The translations under genes and the position numbers were made by a program. Shown one piece after another: positions 1 to 11,400 of a DNA stretch of 64,000 bases. Position 1 is the stretch's first letter. Each line of letters starts with the position of its first letter. The notes under the pieces were generated by a model, which had not been told where the DNA came from, made no database searches, and worked only from the letters and a program-made list of their open reading frames with translations. Source of the DNA: Ophiosphaerella korrae (lineage: Eukaryota > Ascomycota > Dothideomycetes > Pleosporales > Phaeosphaeriaceae); NCBI GenBank assembly GCA_028456385.1, contig JALNQF010000142.1, positions 52,824 through 116,823 on the forward strand, in the 5' to 3' direction.

Positions 1-925
1 ATTTAGTCATGAAGTTCGAATTCCTGTCACTTGGGTGGACTTTTGACACGACTTGAGAAATTTGATTTGGCCAAACTCGTTGGTTGGTGACGTGTTGATG
101 ATGTCCTTTGACGAGCCATTAATTGGGATCGCAATGATCGCGGCTTATCGCATCCTGAACCCTAGAGGACTATTTCCGACAGTAAGCGATGAAGAAATTA
201 GTTACATGAAACATTTCGATAGCCTCTTTAAAGTTTACGCGTATTTCGATCCAACCATACGCCGTTTGACATCGCATGGCATAAGGTCACTTCTGTGCAA
301 TTCTGAACACGCTTCTTCGTTCTTTTATTGAAAGATTTCCTTCAAATGGATTATCTAGATCTCACCGTTTACAGTGCCCAAATAAAGCCATACTTATTGC
401 GAGCTTTGCAGTGCGCAGTGCACTTTGGCCATATTTTTGATCTTGCCTACCTTTGTTTCTCAAAGCATCACCTGGATATAAGAAAGACCATCCAGTTATC
501 TTTAAAGCGAGGTAAAGACTAAATCTAACGCATGTGCTCCACTCTATGAGAGTAACATGTACGTTTAAAAGTCTGGGTATTGAGATGTGGAGCATGGTGC
601 GTGGGAAAGTAACTGGACGCTGCAACTTATCGATAAGAACACACCCCCACTTTGCCCTGACGCTCACAGCGAAATTGAAGCTGAGAAACTACGCCCACCT
701 AAAAGGACCAACCGACATCAGGAACAGCTGGTAGGTTACGCGGACTTCGGGGAACTCTTACATTAAGATAGGTACGGGTTCACACGTTGCTAGTGTCAAA
801 TTTCAAGCCTTGAGAGCATATTATGTATCTCTGCTGATTGACCTAGGATAACGAAATTGCTCATTTGAGGTGCTCTATCGAAGACAGTTCAGGCATCCCT
901 GTGCATTTCTTGCCACTCAACCAAG
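1..925. other. 5' intergenic segment, no supported gene
   Basis: Nearly 1 kb with moderately high AT content and only short open frames (for example 53-331 and 328-522 on the plus strand). None of their translations resembles a known family, and none shows a splice pattern that would extend it. The last 200 bases are presumably the promoter and leader of the SET-domain gene that starts at 926. Confidence 0.6.
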
Positions 926-2878
926 ATGGCCCTCAGGAACCACGGTAACACCATTTTTTTAACCGAGCAAGAAGCGGAGCGCATCCGAACCACAGCAAAA
1001 GCCCAGATTAAGAAATGTTCAGAAACAAAAGGCGAAGATCGGGAGCCGAGGGAAGCAACAGCATCCATACAGCAAGCAACTGGTGCTTCACTCATGGCAG
1101 ACATGGGCGGTGCACCAGATCCGGACATGACCCAGGCACAGGGGGGCACATTACCGGCTCTGGCCATTAGACTACCATATCCTCCAAGCGCAGCATCACT
1201 TGAAGCTTTGGAGCCAATGCAATTATCTGATCTAAAAATGGAAACCCACCACCGTAGCAAGAAGCTTACAATAAAGCGGGTCAGCCCAGTGGTCGGCCTG
1301 GCAGTGCGATCATGGTGTATGGTTCAAGATGAGGAAGGCAAAGAGACAGAGCGGCTCGAATTTGGATTGCATAAACTGCGACATGGCGAAGAAGTACTGG
1401 AGTTGACCAAGATTTTCGTGATCAAAGAGCCATTCTTCACGCTCACTGAGCAAGGCGAAGCTACAATTCGAATTGATCATCCTTCAGACCTCGTTTCGGT
1501 GAACGATGAGATTGTAGAGAGTGACTGGCAAGACGTTGCAGCAGCGGAGAAAGCTGCTACGCTCTGTAAGAATAAGGGAAATGCTGCCCTGAAGGAGCAA
1601 GACCTCCCAGAGGCGTATGTAAGGTACTCTGAAGGTTTGAAAATCGCATATTCACAATCTTTACATGGTATGGCAAGAGACATCGCTCGCAACCGTGCAT
1701 ACGTCAGTCTTCTCCTGAACCAGTTAGAGGGAGCAATAGATGATGCGACAGCCTCCCTCATTGGAAATAGTGAACAACGCTCAAAGGAGTTGGACAGTAA
1801 AGCCTACTTTCGCGCTGGTAGTGCAGCGTACAGTCTTGGCCAATGGGAAACAGCCAAGGCCCTGTTCGAGAAGCAACAAAAGCTTACGCCAGATGACAAA
1901 GACGGGAGGATGTATCTCAAAAGAATCAAAGTGCGCACCAGGGAGCAGAGTGCTGGGGCCTATGATTTTGCAAAAGCCAGGATCAACTTATCGCGAGCTC
2001 GTCCTCGTGTAGATGCAGCAGATTTTACCAGCAACACTGCGATTAAAGATAGCCCAGGCCAAGGACGTGGCCTCTTCGCAACAGGCAACATAGCCATAGG
2101 CGAGGTAATCATGTGCGAAAAAGCTTTCTCTGTAGTGTGGGGCCATGAAAGGGAGGCCATGACAGCAATGACTTATGACATTCGCGACGACAGAATCCGC
2201 GTCAGTCCTGTCGGACTAAGCAAGGCCATTGTGCAAAAGCTTATCAGCAATCCCTCCCAAATTCCCAAAGTCATGGATTTATATGGAGACTACCAAGGCG
2301 ATTCAGTTCAGTCTACGAATAGCAAAGCTGGCGCTGCTGTAGATGTTTTCCGCGTCCACGACATCATGTCTCGCAATGCTTTCGGCCCCGGGAATCAGTT
2401 TGGCGAAGAAGGCGCCCGAAATGCAAGCACCGGTCTCTGGATTCATGCCGCATATATAAACCACTCTTGTATCCCTAACGCGACCAAAGAATACATTGGT
2501 GATATCATGATCCTGCGCGCTACCCGGCCCATCCCCAGCGGTTCTGAGATCTTCCACGCCTACGACGAGTCTAGCGACTATGATACACGTCAAGCTGCCT
2601 TGATGACAACGTGGGGCTTCGAATGCAGGTGCAAATTATGTTTGGTGGAATCGAAAGAGAGTGAGGCTGTAAGGAGGCGACGAGAGGAGCTGAGAGGCGA
2701 AGCGGATACTTTCGTCCACAGGGAGCATTGGGCAGGTGCGAAAAGGCTGACAATTGTCAAGGCGCAAAGACTAGCCAGGCTTATTGAGGAAACGTATGAT
2801 GGCAAGCACGATGGGTTGCCCAAGACCGCTGGAGGGAGCATACAAGAGTGGTTAGCAAAAGCATCTCCACGGCGATGA
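926..2878 (+). CDS. TPR and SET domain protein (SMYD-like putative lysine methyltransferase)
   Basis: Single-exon gene of 650 residues; the ATG sits in a good context (caagATGg). An N-terminal region of about 200 residues, not recognised, is followed by TPR-like helices at about residues 210-340 (KNKGNAALKEQ, then a repeat around SKAYFRAGSAAYSLGQW). A SET domain follows at about 375-560. It opens with GRGLFA, carries the hallmark NHSC motif at about 512-515 and FHAYDES near 545, and ends with the Cys-rich post-SET motif CRCKLC at about 567-572. SET proteins of this kind transfer methyl groups from S-adenosylmethionine to lysines; NHSC forms part of the cofactor site and is intact. TPR plus SET recalls the SMYD group, but I see no MYND zinc finger. 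The substrate cannot be inferred. Confidence 0.88.
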   Translation: MALRNHGNTIFLTEQEAERIRTTAKAQIKKCSETKGEDREPREATASIQQATGASLMADMGGAPDPDMTQAQGGTLPALAIRLPYPPSAASLEALEPMQLSDLKMETHHRSKKLTIKRVSPVVGLAVRSWCMVQDEEGKETERLEFGLHKLRHGEEVLELTKIFVIKEPFFTLTEQGEATIRIDHPSDLVSVNDEIVESDWQDVAAAEKAATLCKNKGNAALKEQDLPEAYVRYSEGLKIAYSQSLHGMARDIARNRAYVSLLLNQLEGAIDDATASLIGNSEQRSKELDSKAYFRAGSAAYSLGQWETAKALFEKQQKLTPDDKDGRMYLKRIKVRTREQSAGAYDFAKARINLSRARPRVDAADFTSNTAIKDSPGQGRGLFATGNIAIGEVIMCEKAFSVVWGHEREAMTAMTYDIRDDRIRVSPVGLSKAIVQKLISNPSQIPKVMDLYGDYQGDSVQSTNSKAGAAVDVFRVHDIMSRNAFGPGNQFGEEGARNASTGLWIHAAYINHSCIPNATKEYIGDIMILRATRPIPSGSEIFHAYDESSDYDTRQAALMTTWGFECRCKLCLVESKESEAVRRRREELRGEADTFVHREHWAGAKRLTIVKAQRLARLIEETYDGKHDGLPKTAGGSIQEWLAKASPRR

Positions 2879-3062
2879 AAAACAGAATCCATTTTCGCGG
2901 TTGTATATATAAGAAGATGTAAAAAAAAAAAACTAAAAAACTTGAAAGTGCATACCTCATGTCAGTTTTTGGTTTTCTGACTAATACAGCACAATTCTCT
3001 TCCATTTCCACATGGTCATATTTTGTATAGATGGACGAAGTTTTCAAAAATATCAAGTCGTC

Positions 3063-3770
3063 TCATGTCCACAACCCTCTAAGCCCCTCTTCGCTCTCCC
3101 CAAGAACAGGATCTCTCGCCGGCTTCGGCACGTTCCAAACCTCACCTTCCTTCCCCAAATGCTCACCCCCGACTCTGAAATCCCAAACCCCACCCTCAGG
3201 GTATGCGCCCATCATCATAAACTCACCGCGCAACGGAACCCCAGCGAAAAACTCGCGGTGTCTCATCCTACTTTCGTGATCTAGGCTTGTCGCCGCTTTC
3301 CCCTGCCTTATTTCTGGCGGCTGATGGAATGCCAGCTCCGTCGTTGGCAAAGGCACGGGCGCAAACGTCTTGTGACTTACACCGGCTGGAATCAAAAAAA
3401 CGTCGCCCAGTCCGGCTTGGATTTCCAACCCGCCCATTTCCCCTTGGCCGCGGGCACCCATTTCGAATTTCCCTTGTTCCCAGTGTGTGTCATCGGCAAC
3501 ACCGAAGCGGATTGTAGCCCCTTGGCCGGAAATGACGGCCATTGTTTCATGCGTAGTGGAATGGTAGTGGCTCTGGATATCTGGTCCGTAGCGAGCTAGC
3601 CATTGTGGTTGCCAGCCATTTGAGTGAAATATGTCAAAGAGCTGTCTGGTGGAGAAGTGGGAATCGGTTACCAGGTCGGTCAACAGGCCAGGGAAATGGA
3701 CCAAGGGATGGGGTGAGTTGGGTATAAGGGGTGTAGATGGCAGGATGTATGTTCGGGAAATGGAAGGCAT
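3063..3770 (-). CDS. Cupin-fold protein, YjlB-like
   Basis: Intronless gene of 235 residues, tail to tail with the SET gene (184 bp apart). The core has cupin features: a first motif around HYHSTTHETMAVISGQG (about residues 68-84), where histidines and a glutamate are placed to bind metal, and a second around GDVFLIPAGVSHKTF (about 120-134) with another histidine. The opening LIPNSPHPLVHFPG and closing GAYPEGGVWD resemble the bacterial YjlB family of small cupins, which have no agreed function. It could be a metal-dependent enzyme or a sugar/small-molecule binding protein. It has no signal peptide, so it is probably cytosolic. Family call is good; function unknown. Confidence 0.8.
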   Translation of the reverse strand: MPSISRTYILPSTPLIPNSPHPLVHFPGLLTDLVTDSHFSTRQLFDIFHSNGWQPQWLARYGPDIQSHYHSTTHETMAVISGQGATIRFGVADDTHWEQGKFEMGARGQGEMGGLEIQAGLGDVFLIPAGVSHKTFAPVPLPTTELAFHQPPEIRQGKAATSLDHESRMRHREFFAGVPLRGEFMMMGAYPEGGVWDFRVGGEHLGKEGEVWNVPKPARDPVLGESEEGLRGLWT

Positions 3771-4237
3771 GGTGAAGTGGTGAGATGATGGTGATGGTAA
3801 TTGGCAGACCTAGAAGGAAGCAGCTGGATACCTATAACGGTAATCATATGCTGGGATAGGGTTACCAAAACGGGATAAACCAATGTGACGTTAGGTACTT
3901 GTCGGAACGAATGCCGGCACGGCTGCGTATCCGAGTACGCTCGGCTGATGTTACGATCCCCTCTCATACTGATGTACGTCTGAATCCAGACATGGATTCT
4001 AGGAAAACAAGATAAAATTATGCCCAAGGCTCGACTACATATACAAATATAACTTCATCAATCCTAAAAATAGGCGCATGAATCATGACGTGGTATATAT
4101 CGTAGATGGTGGTATCCCAAAATGCGAACAAGAAACCCAAACGCCAACCCTAACAGTACAAATGACAAAAAAACGTCGTCTTGCAACATATCAGGACCTG
4201 AAAACACCGACCCAGATTCCCTCAAAATGATCACGGT
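3771..4237. other. Intergenic: cupin promoter and 3' end of the next gene
   Basis: 467 bp between two minus-strand genes. It must hold the cupin promoter and the 3' untranslated region of the 1072-residue protein gene. I see no RNA gene or repeat in it. Confidence 0.5.
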
Positions 4238-7200
4238 CTAGTGACGCAAAGTTCGAGTGCCTAAAGTGGCAGTTGGCCCATTTGGTTCGACATAATATCG
4301 CGTCCCAATACTCTGCCTAATCTTTTCTCTTCTCTTCTCTCTCCTTCCCTCTTTAAGCCGTTCTTTCACACCGCTGAGCCCGATGTATTGAACATGATAC
4401 TTCTTCAAGCCAGGTAGGCTTCTTCCCTGCCTCCAAGATGCTCGTCTTTGAGGGCCCTCGTAACTCCGGAGACTGGATCGTGACGAACGCTTCGAGATAC
4501 CACCACCGCTATGAGGTCTGAGAGGTATAGTGGGCGGGTGAATAAGAACCTTGGGGGATGTATGAGTTGATGTTCTGGGCGATTTTGGGAAATGTGGGGG
4601 AAGAGTGATATGATGACGGCGCCTATTGGTACCATGGCGTTCGACACCAAGTGAATTGCCAATGAGAAAGCCACCTGAGCCGCGGAATCCGCCTGTCAGA
4701 CGTTTACCAAGTGTATTGGAGCGCTTGGGCGGAGCTGGAGGGTCAGGTTCCACATCACTTGTGTCACCACCTCGTGGTAGCTCTTCTTCGCTTTCAGACT
4801 CGCTGTCATCGAACTCATCCCAGAAACCACGTGGTCGCCAGAATGGATGCAAAGCACCATCTTCGTCATTTACAGTTGGGACCTGTGGAGAGCGATGTGA
4901 TCTACGTGTGTGTGGATCATTGGAAGAACGTCCTCGGCTGCTTGAGGTGCGTGACAATAGTGTTGGGATGAGATTATCTGAATATCGTCGCGCTCGCTGA
5001 ACTAGAGACAGCCGCCGTTGAGGATGTGAATCAGAGCGTTTTGGAGGTCCAGGAACAAGTTGCTTTTCGAGCTCTTCAGCCGGCGTCGGAGGAATAAAGA
5101 GGATCTTCGGAGGCTCTGGAGGTGGTCGAGGATTTTTGAGAGGTGAATCTACTGTAGCTGGTTGGGGTAGGGCAATCTGCATTGGAGGGGTGGAGGGCTC
5201 CAATGTCAACGTTGGCTGCAAATGTTGCCCATGTCCGCCATCATGGTCTTCGTTGGCATCTACAAATGGCGGTGTGGGGGTAGATCGAACCTCATGATGA
5301 TCAAGAGGGGGAAAATAAGATTCGTCCGCCAGTTGCCGTGATTCTGGGGCCATGGAATTCGCACGAGACATTTGCTGTACTACGAGCAAGGAATGATTGT
5401 TGTGGGGAAAGATGCTAACAGCAGTTGCCTCGCTAACTTCAATAGGCGTGTCAGAGAACTGCGAAAAAGGTGTTGTGGACGCGAACAGATGTCTTGCTCC
5501 AGCATGTTCGGTGCGGATCGTGGATCGATCAAAGCTTACTCGGCGATGCTCTTCAGATGGTCTTCTCCATTCGTGGCTGCGGCGAGGTGCTTCTTCCGTC
5601 GAAACATCTAGGCTTGGTCGGATCAAGATTTCGGGTGATGTTGAGGAACGGTCCTGACTGAGCGAGCTCCGCCTTTGCTCTCCAACTCTCCCAGGGGATG
5701 ATCGCAAGCCTCGACGAAACGGTGGCGAGCTTTCCTGTAGGGAGGAAAACGTGCTCAGTTGCTCTGTAGATTTTGGGGTGTTATTTGCCTCAGGCAAAGC
5801 TGCAGCCTCTTCAGCAATTTCACGCTTCGCCACCAACTGCCTAACTCTTTCTAATAGTGCGGAAGGTGGAAGGCTCCCCTCAATGGGCTCGCTAGCACCC
5901 AGAACCGCATCTTCAACACCATACTTAGATGGCTCGTCATCCTGCAAAGGAACATCGGGTAGAGACTTGTTCACATTAGCTGGTATTTTGGACTCGGCTG
6001 GATTTGAGGGTTGCCGTTTCTTTTGCGATATGGGCCATTGTGTAGAAGGCACTGGCGACGGCACGGGTGAGGTATGGCTACCAATAGGTGTCTCAGATGA
6101 CACATTATTGGTAACACGAGGGCTCGTTGGAGGTGGCAGATGTGAGTAGTTTCTAGGGACAACCGACAGTGCCGATTTGGGTACAGGTTCAGGCGCAGAC
6201 GATATCCGTGCATAATAACCTTGGCCCGAGTAGTACGGTCGCGCCAAGGAATTATGCCTGCTCAGTATATCTGCAGCAGGCTGTAACACCCTGCGAATCG
6301 ACTCTTGGTGCGCTAGCGTAGCTGCTGAGCTGTCGATAATCCTTGAACGGAACGAAAGTGGGGAGGAAATGCTGCGGTCAGTGCCTAAAGCTTCGGAGTC
6401 CGTACTGATCCTCCTCGATCTGTCTGCGAGACTCACCCGCTTATGAACTAGGCGATGGAGTGGGACGGCATCAGATTGGAATGATTGCCGATGCAAGTGC
6501 CTCTGGGAAGTAGCATCTGGGGTAGGCGAGCCCTCTTCCCTGTAGGCCATATTCTTACCTGATCGTCGGAGTGTCTGTCTCCTGCGTGGTGGCGTGACGA
6601 TGATACTGGCTTCCACCACTGTGGAGGAGGCCATAGACGATGTCGAGTTCCGCTTATTGTCATCTTCGCACAGCTTCTCTAGAGGGGCGGCCTGTTCTTC
6701 ACTTGGCCAGCCGATCGATTGGGCGAAATTCTCGACCGAAGGCGTCACGGGGCTGTTCGTGCTCGCCTGAACACGTTCGCGCAGGCTGGAGTGCCGCCGC
6801 GGACGCGGGCTAGGTGAAGGCGAAGACGAGGCCGAGGCCGAGGCCGTGTCTATGAGATTTACTGTAGGCTTTGGCTTCTTGCGGATTGTCACGTTTCGCA
6901 TGAGCTCTGTGTTCCATTCTCTATGCGGTAACTCATCATCCAGGTGTGGGCTTGACGGCTGGACTGTGTCTGTGGGAGTCACATCATCGTCGTCGTGTTC
7001 GAATGCCAGGCCCAGCCCTTTGTCCTCTTGAACGGTGCTCAGCCTGTCGCCCAGTGGCGTCACTGATGGGCTAATGCTGGCTTCTGATGATGGCTCTTCG
7101 CGGGCTGTCTTGAACGATTCGGCTCGAGACGATGGATATGTGAACATGTGGGGGCGCTCGGGAGCGGCTGCAGACGTGGTTCGCGGGGGACTGGGGTCTG

Positions 7201-7456
7201 GTGTTGGAGGACTGCGTGCATTCACTGGCGTGCTGAGGGACGACTTGTTCTGTGGAAGAGGCTCTTCACCCTCGCTCGGTTGACCGTCCTGCGACATGGT
7301 CGGTGGCGTGGGTGGAAGCCCAGAGTCAGCACCACTTGCTGCGCCCGTGGGGTCCAACGGGGTGGGCTGCTGGTTGCTGAATGCTGCTGCAGTCTCGACA
7401 TCTATTTGTACATGCGACTCAAGCAGCGCGTGGTTTTTTGGCTGTGCCTCAGCCAT
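4238..7456 (-). CDS. Large disordered fungal protein, function unknown (1072 aa)
   Basis: Long uninterrupted frame read from an ATG at 7456. The protein is rich in Ser, Pro, Thr and Arg, with many SP/TP and RxxS sites, so it is probably disordered and phosphorylated. Features visible include an acidic patch WDEFDDSESESEEE (about residues 840-855), basic Ser-rich stretches on either side, and a compact basic C-terminus (about 1010-1072) with KKYHVQYIGLSGVKERLKEG followed by a Lys/Arg-rich helix. That last segment looks like the most conserved part. I see no enzymatic motif, signal peptide or membrane span. I do not recognise the family; a regulatory or scaffold protein is a guess. A long open frame with consistent composition makes it a convincing gene. 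Confidence 0.75.
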   Translation of the reverse strand: MAEAQPKNHALLESHVQIDVETAAAFSNQQPTPLDPTGAASGADSGLPPTPPTMSQDGQPSEGEEPLPQNKSSLSTPVNARSPPTPDPSPPRTTSAAAPERPHMFTYPSSRAESFKTAREEPSSEASISPSVTPLGDRLSTVQEDKGLGLAFEHDDDDVTPTDTVQPSSPHLDDELPHREWNTELMRNVTIRKKPKPTVNLIDTASASASSSPSPSPRPRRHSSLRERVQASTNSPVTPSVENFAQSIGWPSEEQAAPLEKLCEDDNKRNSTSSMASSTVVEASIIVTPPRRRQTLRRSGKNMAYREEGSPTPDATSQRHLHRQSFQSDAVPLHRLVHKRVSLADRSRRISTDSEALGTDRSISSPLSFRSRIIDSSAATLAHQESIRRVLQPAADILSRHNSLARPYYSGQGYYARISSAPEPVPKSALSVVPRNYSHLPPPTSPRVTNNVSSETPIGSHTSPVPSPVPSTQWPISQKKRQPSNPAESKIPANVNKSLPDVPLQDDEPSKYGVEDAVLGASEPIEGSLPPSALLERVRQLVAKREIAEEAAALPEANNTPKSTEQLSTFSSLQESSPPFRRGLRSSPGRVGEQRRSSLSQDRSSTSPEILIRPSLDVSTEEAPRRSHEWRRPSEEHRRVSFDRSTIRTEHAGARHLFASTTPFSQFSDTPIEVSEATAVSIFPHNNHSLLVVQQMSRANSMAPESRQLADESYFPPLDHHEVRSTPTPPFVDANEDHDGGHGQHLQPTLTLEPSTPPMQIALPQPATVDSPLKNPRPPPEPPKILFIPPTPAEELEKQLVPGPPKRSDSHPQRRLSLVQRARRYSDNLIPTLLSRTSSSRGRSSNDPHTRRSHRSPQVPTVNDEDGALHPFWRPRGFWDEFDDSESESEEELPRGGDTSDVEPDPPAPPKRSNTLGKRLTGGFRGSGGFLIGNSLGVERHGTNRRRHHITLPPHFPKSPRTSTHTSPKVLIHPPTIPLRPHSGGGISKRSSRSSLRSYEGPQRRASWRQGRSLPGLKKYHVQYIGLSGVKERLKEGRREKRREKIRQSIGTRYYVEPNGPTATLGTRTLRH

Positions 7457-8444
7457 GATGGACGGCTACGCCGTGGGGACCATGCGTCGAGTCTGCGCAG
7501 CCCTCGCCAAGGCCAGGCAATCGCTTCGCTGCCAGAGGGTATGCGACTGTGTTACGAAAAAGCCATATCCACAGCACAAGGATTAATTATGGCCAGTCGC
7601 TTGCAGTCTCGGTGTCGCGCATTCCCGGTGCAGCTACGATCGGTCCGGTGCGGCGTGACGTAAGCGAGTGAGTGTTGAGAAACTACTACAGCAGACAGCC
7701 CTGGCTTTCACAAACAAGATAACGGGGGAGATGCACCGGGATGTTTGGTTGCGGTTGCGGTTGCGGTTGCGGTCCGGATAGCTGCAGTGGATGGGAGGGG
7801 GTTCAGGGTGGTGGTGGTGGGTGGTTGGGGACACAAACGATGCAGCCATCCCATCGTCTCATTTCCACTTAGACAAAGCAGGCTTAGCACGTGCACCGGC
7901 CCACGCTTCCGTCCGCGTTCAGTGGATCGGTCCCGCACCAATGGCGGCCCACATCAATTTTACATCATGTGCTGCTGACCCATGCGCTGGGGTATGGACG
8001 AATTTGGCAACACAATGTTCTTCATCATCATTCAACCACAATCATTTGAATTCGCTTTCGCTACCTAGCAGCGTCACCACACTGCCCTTCATCACGCATG
8101 CATGCAAGCATACAGCCGCCGACATCCTAAAACATGACCTGCCTAAATACCCATCCCAATGCCTACAAGTGATATCATGATGAAAACATGCTCCCCATGC
8201 GCCATCAACACCCTTACGCCGTTTGAAAATGATAGCCGTTATCGCCTATTGGCTGAGTCTGCCGTACAACAGAACAGAAGTATAAAGGTGTTTGCCTGCA
8301 AGAAGAAAAGAACTTTACGTCTGCTTGGGGCTTCAAGCTACACTAAATCTTCCTTCGCACCGTGAATTTGCGTTCCATGGTGACAGCGGGTAATGCTGCG
8401 GCAAACGTATCGCGTGCTATACAACTGTCAGCTGCATCCCAGTC
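7457..8444. other. Intergenic, contains a hexanucleotide repeat
   Basis: About 1 kb between two minus-strand genes: the promoter of the 1072-residue gene and the 3' end of the next. It includes a short (GGTTGC)n tract at 7747-7773 and GT/GG-rich sequence after it. No other gene is supported. Confidence 0.5.
7747..7773 (+). repeat. (GGTTGC)n microsatellite
   Basis: Four copies of GGTTGC plus a partial fifth, about 290 bp upstream of the start codon of the 1072-residue gene. A length-variable promoter tract is possible. Confidence 0.85.
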
Positions 8445-11400
8445 TTACACAACAAAAAACCTACTCTCTGCCGATTCGAATTGAATCAAAATGTCGTCAT
8501 GCTCGCCGGGATACTCAATCTCATCCAAGCAAACAAACTTGCGCTTGATGCCCGCCCAACCTGTCAGTCGGCCTACCTCCTTCTGCATCTTACCTTCGCC
8601 ACGACGTTCTTCAACAGGGAGGGCAAACTTGGCATCGACGAGCTTCAAGCCAAACTTGCCGCCCTTGTCAGACTTCTCAAATGTGTCCATTGACCGCAGC
8701 TGGAAGTTCATAGCGTCAGCATGTGAAAAGTCCTCAAAAAAGGCAAGGAGTTGGATGATGTTGTCTTGCTCGACGATCTGGATGCGAATAGTGTTGGCAG
8801 TCCATTGTTTGTAAATGGGCACGACCATGCGCCGACGAGAAATAGAAAAGGAAGCGGCGATGCTACCAAAGTCAGCATACGTGGGTACAATGGGAGGTCG
8901 TAGATTACATACCCATCAAATTTGACAGCGAAGCCTGTGACAGCGAATTGGAACACATGTAAATCTTTGAAAGAATTGAACAATAATTTCCGGACCGTTG
9001 TGGCAGTTGTAAGTGTTTTGACAAGCTCAGCCAGAGTGTCAGGAACATCGCGATCCGTCCGGCTCCCATCAATCGCAAGAGACATGTCTTGCTGGGCATT
9101 TCGAAGCAGGGTCAGTTCCGGGGCGCCGTCAATTGGGAGACGAACGAGAAGTTCACCAGGACCTAGATAGTCAGTAATCATTTCATGTCTAAACTCCAGT
9201 GAAAGTTAACTTACCCAAGTTCATACGATCAGCAATAATACCAGCGCTATGTCGGCATACAATCCTTAGACTCTCGCTCATCACAGTCGGTGCAGACTCC
9301 AGTCCGGCCGCCTCTGGGTCCTGGTTAATAACCTTGGCTTCTTGCCATTGTAGCTTGTCAAGCACACGGCTACCCTTTTGACTAAAGCCCTCTGCTTGGT
9401 CTGCGCTCTCAATATGGAACGACTTTAGTGGCACTTGAGCAAACGTCATCTCGCCTTTAGCAATATTCATCGAGGTGAAAGTCCCAAAAAGGTGGTTTCG
9501 ATCCTGGGCTTCTTGAAAAACGAGGTAAAGGGTACATGTGCGTGGCTTCTTGTCTGGGGTTTCTTCGTGAAAGTGTAGTCTGAGGGCTGGCACCTGGTCG
9601 GCTTCGGTTACATATTCAAAGTTCATGAGAGCCTGTTTAGTGCCTAGCTCATGATTGATAAGGCTGACTTGCTTATTCTGTTGCGATGTAGCCACGGCCA
9701 ATCTGTAGCCTCGGTGTAACTTCCTCTTGCCCGTCCCTTCGCTGCTGAGCTCAATCCTCTCAAATACCATCAGTTTGCATCCTGGTACACGCTCCTGTGG
9801 GAAAGCTGCCAAATTGGCCGAGTCCTTGTAACTGGCCTCGCGAAGCTGTAGCTTACAGGCAAATCGTTCGTCTCTCCTCTCTCGTAAATCCATTTGTACA
9901 CGATTCGTATGATCAACAATAGAAAACAAGCTTCGCCAATCACCCTCACTAAGTTCGAGATTGAGGATGAAGCCGTGTCGCAAATGAACAGAAATCTGAA
10001 GTGTCGCTTTTTTCCAATTCACATCATCCCATTTAGGTCCTCCATCCGTAGATGGCCCAAGAACAATGTTGATGAGGTCATTCTGACTGCAGATGATGAG
10101 CTTAACGTGGTATTGATCTTTCGGTCGCAAGACTGAAATGACGGCGGGCATGGGAGCTCGATCCGTAGCTGGGTCATCTGTGGACATGGAGGCTTTGGCA
10201 AACATTCTGAAGTAGCAGAAGTCGGTCTTAGTATCAGCAAGAGGTATGTATTGCGACAAGCTATACGGCGGCTGTGCTACGCCATCCGCCCCTGATCGTG
10301 GGACACCTGCTTGAAGAACACTTGCAGCGTCTGGGGCAAACTGGGGGTACTCAACCCAGATGGATTGGTCCTGGCCCTGAATGAGTGCCTGTGTTGGAGG
10401 CATGCTTTGATGTTTCTTCATTGATCCCACCAATAATTTCATGTAGCGCATGATAGCGCTCTGGATTTCAAACACTTCTGTGCTAGACGCATCCCCTATC
10501 TGCCTGGCCTGATCAGCTTGCGCATCGGGTGTTCGCCCCCCATATTGTTGCAGGCCAGGATGTCTTGGGAGGATTTCGTTTAGTATCCACATGACTTTTG
10601 CTAGATCAACGTGCGGTTGTGCCAACCGTTCAGGTTGTGGTTCGGCACTTTTGGGCCGGCTCCTGATCAAGCTCTCCATGCCAACACGGCCCCTCAAAAA
10701 CCACCACGTAGCCACTCGTAACCATTGCAATGGTGTGCGATCGAAGAGCTGTCCTCCCAGCTGGGCTGTCAATTCGAATATGCCCCTCATATGTGTCACA
10801 CGATCTGAAAACTCTTTGTATGCGGCTTCGCCAACCGTTCTGGTATCTGATCGACCCAGAATCTGGGCAGTTGGAATGGATGGTGATGGTTGCATTCGGG
10901 GTTCTGGAGCATGGGAAGGTGGGTGTATTTGCGAGGCTGGCTGAGATGGTTGCATATACGATGCTCCGTGGTCGAATTGTGGGGGTGGGTCAGCTCGCGC
11001 AAGCGGAGAAGCGTGGGTGCGCGAGGCAGCAGAAGAAATGCTGTGCTGTGGGGAGCCTCGTGAAGGTGGTGACATGTCGGTCTTCAATGGCATTGCGCCA
11101 GGGGGCATGGCATTCCGGACTGGTGACAGTGCCCGTGCTCTTGACCGTTTGGGGTCCTGGGGGTCCAGTGACTGCAATGACGAATCTGAATTACGGTTTG
11201 CAGTCTGACGCTGTGCCGCTTCGTGCAGGGCCTTGCCCTCCTCTGCTCTCATTCTTTGCTTGACGCGTGCTGAGAAGGAGTCCGGCTGTTCAGGCTCGCT
11301 CTGCAGATAGCGGTCTGGCAAGGAGGCGGGGCCGTCTGGCGAAGATGGATCTTCTTGGGCAGTCAGACTCATCTCGGGTAGTCTGGGCATAGGCAGGACA

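Noticed and set aside
53..734. Three open frames of 64-92 codons at the left edge
   Set aside because: No similarity I recognise, no good start contexts, no plausible splicing between them; AT-rich flanking sequence gives such frames by chance.
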